Positions 8,029 through 10,902 of a DNA stretch of 10,902 nt are shown in pieces (the stretch's first letter is position 1; every line of letters starts with the position of its first letter). The notes below the pieces were generated by a model that made no database searches, was not told the DNA's origin, and saw only the letters and a program-made list of their open reading frames with translations. Made by a program: the position numbers and the translations under genes. Source of the stretch: Candidatus Thalassarchaeaceae archaeon (GTDB lineage Archaea; Thermoplasmatota; Poseidoniia; Poseidoniales; Thalassarchaeaceae); contig DUJH01000016.1 in assembly GCA_013329905.1 (NCBI GenBank), forward strand, positions 10,904-21,805, in the 5' to 3' direction.

Positions 8029-8439
8029 ATGGCTGACTTCGAATACGATGCTCTGCTCGACCGAGCGCGCGATCGAATCCCGAAGGACATCAGCGAGCGC
8101 AATCGCTGGACCATGCCTCCACCTGAGATTCTCGTCGAAGGAAGTCAGACCATTCTTCGGAACTTCGCAGCTATTGTTGATTCGATGGACCGCGACCCGA
8201 ATCACGTCTACCAGTACCTCGTCAACGAGTTGGGAACCTCGGGGACGCGCGAGCAAGTCCGTGTGTTGTTCAAGGGTCGAATTCCTCCAAAGAGAATCAA
8301 GGAGAAATTGGTCGGTTACGTCAAGGCCTACATCCTTTGTGAGCAGTGCCGCGCCCCCGATACTCGCTTCATCAAAGAAGACCGCACTACCCTCCTCAAG
8401 TGCCAGGCTTGTGGTGCGACACGTCCTGTACGATTGTGA
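8029..8439 (+). CDS. eif2b: Translation initiation factor aIF2 subunit beta
   Basis: aIF2 beta is part of the alpha-beta-gamma heterotrimer that brings initiator Met-tRNA to the small ribosomal subunit in archaea. The 136 residues match the family length. There is a short N-terminal helix, a central alpha-beta domain (about 28-100, with PPPEILVEGSQTILRNF and the VLFKGRIPPKRI segment), and a C-terminal zinc ribbon with CEQC (104-107) and CQAC (125-128). All four zinc cysteines are present. The ATG start gives the expected MADFEYDALLDRA N-terminus. It is divergent from dut. A long open frame in another plus-strand phase and the dut extension on the minus strand both cross this gene, but neither resembles a protein family. 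Confidence 0.96.
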   Translation: MADFEYDALLDRARDRIPKDISERNRWTMPPPEILVEGSQTILRNFAAIVDSMDRDPNHVYQYLVNELGTSGTREQVRVLFKGRIPPKRIKEKLVGYVKAYILCEQCRAPDTRFIKEDRTTLLKCQACGATRPVRL

Positions 8440-8443
8440 GATT

Positions 8444-8458
8444 TTTGAGATTCTCAAA
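8444..8458. repeat. Short perfect palindrome after the aIF2 beta gene
   Basis: TTTGAGA (8444-8450) and TCTCAAA (8452-8458) are exact reverse complements around one T, starting 5 bases after the aIF2 beta stop. It could be a weak 3'-end hairpin (about 5 bp with a 5-base loop) or a binding site; the short length makes chance possible. Confidence 0.35.
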
Positions 8459-8487
8459 GAACAGTGTCATAACCGAGAGTAAGTGAC

Positions 8488-8622
8488 ATGTCTGCAATCT
8501 TGAAGTTTCTATTCGATTCCTCGAAGGAAACAGGAGAAATAGACCCTATTTGGAAGTACATTCTCATAATCGAAATCTCCTTCTATTCTCTCTTCGCCAT
8601 CATCTTGATTTTGGCACCCTGA
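8488..8622 (+). CDS. Possible 44-residue single-span membrane peptide
   Basis: ATG 8488 opens a 44-codon frame ending in TGA (8620-8622). The product starts MSAILKFLFDSS, has a short polar stretch (SSKETGEIDP, 11-20), and ends in a strongly hydrophobic segment (about 22-43, rich in Ile, Leu and Phe), the pattern of a single transmembrane helix with an N-terminal soluble tail. It fills the otherwise empty space between aIF2 beta and the lipoprotein gene on the same strand. Against it: no strong Shine-Dalgarno (only GTGA right before the ATG), no clear TATA element, and a short length that could arise by chance. I recognise no family. Confidence 0.45.
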   Translation: MSAILKFLFDSSKETGEIDPIWKYILIIEISFYSLFAIILILAP

Positions 8623-8640
8623 ATTCCTTTGAGTGATGGG

Positions 8641-8648
8641 TTTATCGC
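8641..8648 (+). promoter_or_regulatory. TATA-like element of the lipoprotein gene
   Basis: TTTATCGC is centred about 26 bases before ATG 8671, which fits a leaderless archaeal transcript starting at or next to the ATG. There is no Shine-Dalgarno before that ATG, in agreement. Confidence 0.4.
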
Positions 8649-8670
8649 AATCAATGATTTCCGTATAGAC

Positions 8671-9582
8671 ATGAGGTCGTTGGCTACTCTAGTGGTCCTA
8701 CTTCTTCTCTCAGTGTCACTCTCCGGGTGTTTAGCCGAGGAGGATATCAAGGATGAGGGACGCTTCATCGATGACGAAAGTGAGTTGTTCGATACCGAGA
8801 ATCCCGATTACTGCGGAGATTTTGACGGCGATGGTAAGCCCGATTGCCCGCTCAGCGGATACACCCCCGACACCAATCCATGGTGGTGTAACTCCACTGG
8901 GATAGGAGGTCATCATGTGGATTCCGCGTATGAAGGAATGACCAAGGGAGTGCTAGAGCCAGAATTGTGCGAGACTCTCACATACGAGATGAAGGATGCT
9001 ATTGAGTGGGCTTCACAGTGGCCGACACTCGGTGATGCTGAGGATGCTGGTTACACAATGTCAGTGAATTACGTCGAGGGTATGGGCACCCATCATGTGA
9101 TGTTGAATGGATTCTCGATGGAAGATTCTGGATTCGATGCTCAAGACCCGGAGTTCCCAGATACGAGAATCGACGATTTGTTTGAGCACGATCGGCCTGA
9201 ATTCCTGATGTATGGAGGCGAGGAGAGAGAGTCTGAACTAGTCGGATTCGCGTGGTTCGTCCACGCCCCGGCCGACTCACCTCCCGAGGGTTTCACCGGA
9301 GATAACGACTGGTGGCACCGCCATGACTCCCTGTGCTTCCAAACTGTCGAGTTCCTAGTCATGGGGGCGGATCTGGATGAGGAGACTTGTGACAACAGGA
9401 ACGGTGTCAATGTCAATCTAGAGGAGTACTGGATGGTCCACGCTTGGATAATCAGGCCATGGTTGACCTATGACGATGTATTCACCAACCATCACCCCTG
9501 TCTGCTTGAGGATGGCCCCGAGCAGAATCTGGAAGCAGATTGCTGGGGCGAGAGCACTGAGCATGTAGCTCATGAGATCTAG
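8671..9582 (+). CDS. Secreted lipoprotein of unknown function with His/Trp/Cys motifs
   Basis: This 303-residue protein begins with a lipoprotein signal: MRSLA, a Leu/Val-rich core and the lipobox LSGC, with Cys20 as the lipidated residue. It should be exported and anchored on the outer face of the membrane. An acidic linker (20-45) is followed by DFDGDGKPDC (50-59), a calcium-loop-like Asp/Gly run, and a mature domain of about 240 residues. That domain has GMGTHHVM (137-144), GDNDWWHRHDSLC (210-222), WMVHAWI (254-260) and TNHHPC (272-277). The clustered His, Trp and evenly spread Cys suggest a metal-binding or disulfide-stabilised extracytoplasmic domain; I recognise no named family and infer no enzyme activity. 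The upstream TTG at 8629 would put 14 polar residues before the signal, so ATG 8671 is chosen. It ends 37 bases before the convergent gene. Confidence 0.85.
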   Translation: MRSLATLVVLLLLSVSLSGCLAEEDIKDEGRFIDDESELFDTENPDYCGDFDGDGKPDCPLSGYTPDTNPWWCNSTGIGGHHVDSAYEGMTKGVLEPELCETLTYEMKDAIEWASQWPTLGDAEDAGYTMSVNYVEGMGTHHVMLNGFSMEDSGFDAQDPEFPDTRIDDLFEHDRPEFLMYGGEERESELVGFAWFVHAPADSPPEGFTGDNDWWHRHDSLCFQTVEFLVMGADLDEETCDNRNGVNVNLEEYWMVHAWIIRPWLTYDDVFTNHHPCLLEDGPEQNLEADCWGESTEHVAHEI

Positions 9583-9588
9583 TCTCGA

Positions 9589-9612
9589 CTAATTTATGCA
9601 AGCATAAGTTAG
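9589..9612. terminator. Inverted repeat between convergent genes
   Basis: CTAATTTATGC (9589-9599) and GCATAAGTTAG (9602-9612) pair over 11 positions around the loop AA, with a single T-G wobble. It lies 7 bases past the lipoprotein stop and 6 bases beyond the end of the minus-strand small gene, so it can serve both transcripts. A direct copy of TCTCGACTAAT occurs at 9583-9593 and 9629-9639. Confidence 0.5.
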
Positions 9613-9618
9613 CGTATT

Positions 9619-9822
9619 TCAAGAATCTTCTCGACTAATGAAATATCTAACTTTACGTATTTTGTCTATTTCTTGTGTGAATAGAATCAGCGTTGGTGCC
9701 CACAATCCTACAAAAATGCCTAAATCGGCATTTCCTCCTTCATGTATGAAGTAGATGTATATTGAAGCGAATATCGAAACTGCACTAGCAACTAATCCTA
9801 TCTTTCCTATTGGTCCGGTCAT
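9619..9822 (-). CDS. Small two-span membrane protein in an AT-rich patch
   Basis: This 67-residue protein has two predicted spans (about residues 6-26 and 33-49), separated by the short polar loop HEGGNADLG, and a basic then acidic tail (EIDKIRKVRYFISREDS). I do not recognise the family. Its expression signals are the best in the window: AGGAGG (9830-9835 read on the minus strand) with 7-base spacing to ATG 9822, and a TATA-like CAATAATA near 9862-9869 that would give a leader of about 17-20 bases. The gene and its upstream region are visibly richer in A and T than the carAB-lysS block, which may mark more recent acquisition or only a small, weakly constrained gene. It converges with the lipoprotein gene. 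Confidence 0.66.
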   Translation of the reverse strand: MTGPIGKIGLVASAVSIFASIYIYFIHEGGNADLGIFVGLWAPTLILFTQEIDKIRKVRYFISREDS

Positions 9823-9982
9823 TATTTTTCCTCCTAAATCATTCTAAAATGGCTTTCACCTATTATTGATTGTTTTCTTCCATGCGATTGCAAAATGAAT
9901 ATTGTTGAATAACAACACTCTATCTCCCATTCATGTCGTGGTGGTTTCCCACCAGTTTTTCCGAATGGCTGTTTTCATTCTC
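9823..9982. other. AT-rich intergenic stretch
   Basis: This 160-base gap between two minus-strand genes holds the ribosome-binding site and TATA-like box of the small membrane gene at its left end. The rest, including the AT-rich part at 9870-9930, has no coding frame or repeat that I can support. Confidence 0.4.
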
Positions 9983-10363
9983 TTACATCATCGCTGAGTA
10001 CAGGCAGATAGCAATCATGGTCGGAAGTACAACCATCGGGAGGATTGGGATACTGTCCGTGTATCCTCTGAACTTGGCAGCCGCTACTGTAGCTAAGAAG
10101 GCCGCCAAACCCATGGCAGTACCTGTCAGAATAGCCTCGCCGGCTGCAGCATCTTCGACATTGAAGCTGCAGTAGAGGTTGACTATCGCGAGGGCTAGTA
10201 AACCTCCACCAATCGCCATCCTCATGGCAGACGATTCTCCACTATTGATGCCCTCGACATCTCCGAAGATGCTCTTGTTGAATCCCACCGGATCAATGTT
10301 CATTCTCATTCCTATAAGCAGCGCTACGCCGCCCACTATTTGCATGGCTAGGGTGTGTTCCAT
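9983..10363 (-). CDS. Four-span membrane protein, DUF4345-like
   Basis: The 126-residue product has about four hydrophobic segments (roughly 6-21, 46-66, 74-96 and 104-124). The spacing of features in the middle (SSAMRMAIGGGLLALA at 44-59, AGEAILTGTAMGLAAF at 74-89, then AAAKFRGYTDSIP at 94-106) resembles DUF4345-type proteins, where an Arg before the second span, a small-residue helix and a short DG/D-rich loop recur. That match is from memory and is tentative. The start is set at ATG 10363 (MEHTLAMQ); GTG 10378 would add five residues and ATG 10345 would remove six. No Shine-Dalgarno is obvious; a TATA-like GTTAGTTAC lies near 10403-10411. Function is unknown. Confidence 0.68.
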   Translation of the reverse strand: MEHTLAMQIVGGVALLIGMRMNIDPVGFNKSIFGDVEGINSGESSAMRMAIGGGLLALAIVNLYCSFNVEDAAAGEAILTGTAMGLAAFLATVAAAKFRGYTDSIPILPMVVLPTMIAICLYSAMM

Positions 10364-10440
10364 GTGGCCATCTACCACAGGGGGGGCCCTTCATGATACG
10401 GGTAACTAACCACGGGGTAGGGGGTGCAGATTGTATTCTC

Positions 10441-10902
10441 TCAAGAGAAATCAAGTAGAATTTTTCCTCGATTCTTCCGATCATGCATATGTTTCTGGGC
10501 ATCAGCGACCTCGCGGTAAGGCCAGACGCTGTCTATGATTGGCTCAATTTGCCCCTTCTGAATCATCACAGAGAGGTCTTGCAGATGACCAGCGAATAAC
10601 TCCTCATCCTCGAGTCGACCCATATGCACCCCGAAGATCGCTTTGTTAGAGTTCATCATTTTCAACGGGTCGAATTTAGGAGTGCTGCGCCACATTTTCA
10701 GTGCTGCAAACATAGAACGTTTTGATCCCGGCACTGCAGAAGATGCACCAAATACGTGGAGTTTCCCGCCATTACACAGCGCTTTGTAAGAACGCATGAG
10801 ATGAGAACCACCGACAGGGTCTATTGCCTGGTTTACTCCCTTGCCATTCGTTAGGGATTTGCAGACCTCGACGAAGTCTTCTGAGTCGCGGTCGACGAAG
10901 CG
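10441..10902 (-). CDS. VAT-1-like zinc-independent quinone oxidoreductase, C-terminal part
   Basis: The frame is open to the right edge, so only the last 153 residues are present. They form the end of the NADPH-binding Rossmann domain and the C-terminal return to the catalytic domain of a medium-chain dehydrogenase/reductase. Visible marks are GVNQAIDPVGG, then ALCNGGKLHVFGASS, MMNSNKAIFGVHMGRL and the closing IDSVWPYREVADAQKHMHD followed by KNRGKILL. The IDSVWP(F/Y)xxVADAxxxM(Q/H) ending is especially like the animal VAT-1 branch of the quinone oxidoreductase group. Such proteins are usually zinc-free NADPH-dependent reductases of quinones or enones; the substrate here is unknown. The DUF4345-like gene follows 77 bases downstream on the same strand. 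Confidence 0.86.
   Translation of the reverse strand, partial: RFVDRDSEDFVEVCKSLTNGKGVNQAIDPVGGSHLMRSYKALCNGGKLHVFGASSAVPGSKRSMFAALKMWRSTPKFDPLKMMNSNKAIFGVHMGRLEDEELFAGHLQDLSVMIQKGQIEPIIDSVWPYREVADAQKHMHDRKNRGKILLDFS

Noticed and set aside
7942..8457. Upstream extension of the dUTPase frame, which would give a 323-residue fusion
   Set aside because: The extra part is antisense to the aIF2 beta gene with its intact zinc ribbon, and dUTPase starts naturally at GTG 7941.
7967..8482. 171-codon plus-strand frame overlapping aIF2 beta
   Set aside because: It is out of phase with the clearly identified aIF2 beta and has a Ser/Arg-rich composition typical of a shadow frame.
9933..10409. Plus-strand open frames across the DUF4345-like gene
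   Set aside because: The minus strand gives a regular four-span membrane protein; the plus-strand frames are its mirror images without family features.
10379..10440. G-rich runs (GGGGGGG and GGGGTAGGGGG) between the two right-end minus-strand genes
   Set aside because: There are too few evenly spaced G-tracts for a convincing quadruplex, and no stem with a terminator tail is visible.
1..10902. Search by eye for CRISPR arrays, insertion sequences, tRNA and rRNA genes
   Set aside because: No spaced direct repeats, transposase motifs, cloverleaf-like T-loops or rRNA signatures were found.

Overview
The window reads as a piece of an archaeal chromosome. The archaeal signs are a class I lysyl-tRNA synthetase, the translation initiation factor aIF2 beta with its zinc ribbon, and a PRPP-binding regulator with an N-terminal helix-turn-helix of the GfcR type. 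Several genes also have TATA-like elements about 25-30 bases before the start codon, with little or no leader. The mix of base composition, small acidic or membrane proteins, a lipobox-bearing secreted protein and a bacterial-type full-length CarB fits a marine Thermoplasmatota-like archaeon (for example Poseidoniales, Marine Group II). That placement is an inference from style and was not tested by alignment.

Layout, left to right. Positions 1-74 carry the probable 3' end of an unidentified plus-strand gene. Then come carA (129-1487) and carB (1487-4855), overlapping by one base, which make carbamoyl phosphate. A small predicted membrane protein with a TTG start (4871-5197) follows at once. 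A hairpin at 5204-5234 separates this plus-strand operon from a convergent minus-strand group read right to left: dut (7941-7486), a GfcR/OPRT-like regulator (7400-6816) and class I lysS (6804-5227). A perfect 19-base inverted repeat at 7457-7475 lies just upstream of the regulator's TATA-like box. Divergent from dut is the plus-strand gene for aIF2 beta (8029-8439), followed by a possible 44-residue single-span peptide (8488-8622) and a secreted lipoprotein with Trp/His/Cys-rich motifs (8671-9582). A near-perfect inverted repeat (9589-9612) closes that side. The right end is minus strand: a small two-span protein in an AT-rich patch with a strong Shine-Dalgarno (9822-9619), a four-span DUF4345-like protein (10363-9983), and the C-terminal half of a VAT-1-like zinc-independent quinone oxidoreductase that runs off the window.

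Functionally the left two thirds is a pyrimidine and translation neighbourhood. CarAB feeds UMP synthesis, Dut turns dUTP into dUMP, the OPRT-like protein may sense PRPP or a nucleotide and regulate, and LysRS and aIF2 beta serve translation. The right third is accessory envelope material with no clear pathway. No mobile element, CRISPR array, tRNA or rRNA was seen. The most uncharacterised items are the lipoprotein, the small membrane proteins and the operator-like palindrome before the regulator. Nothing here is clearly a new multi-gene system.
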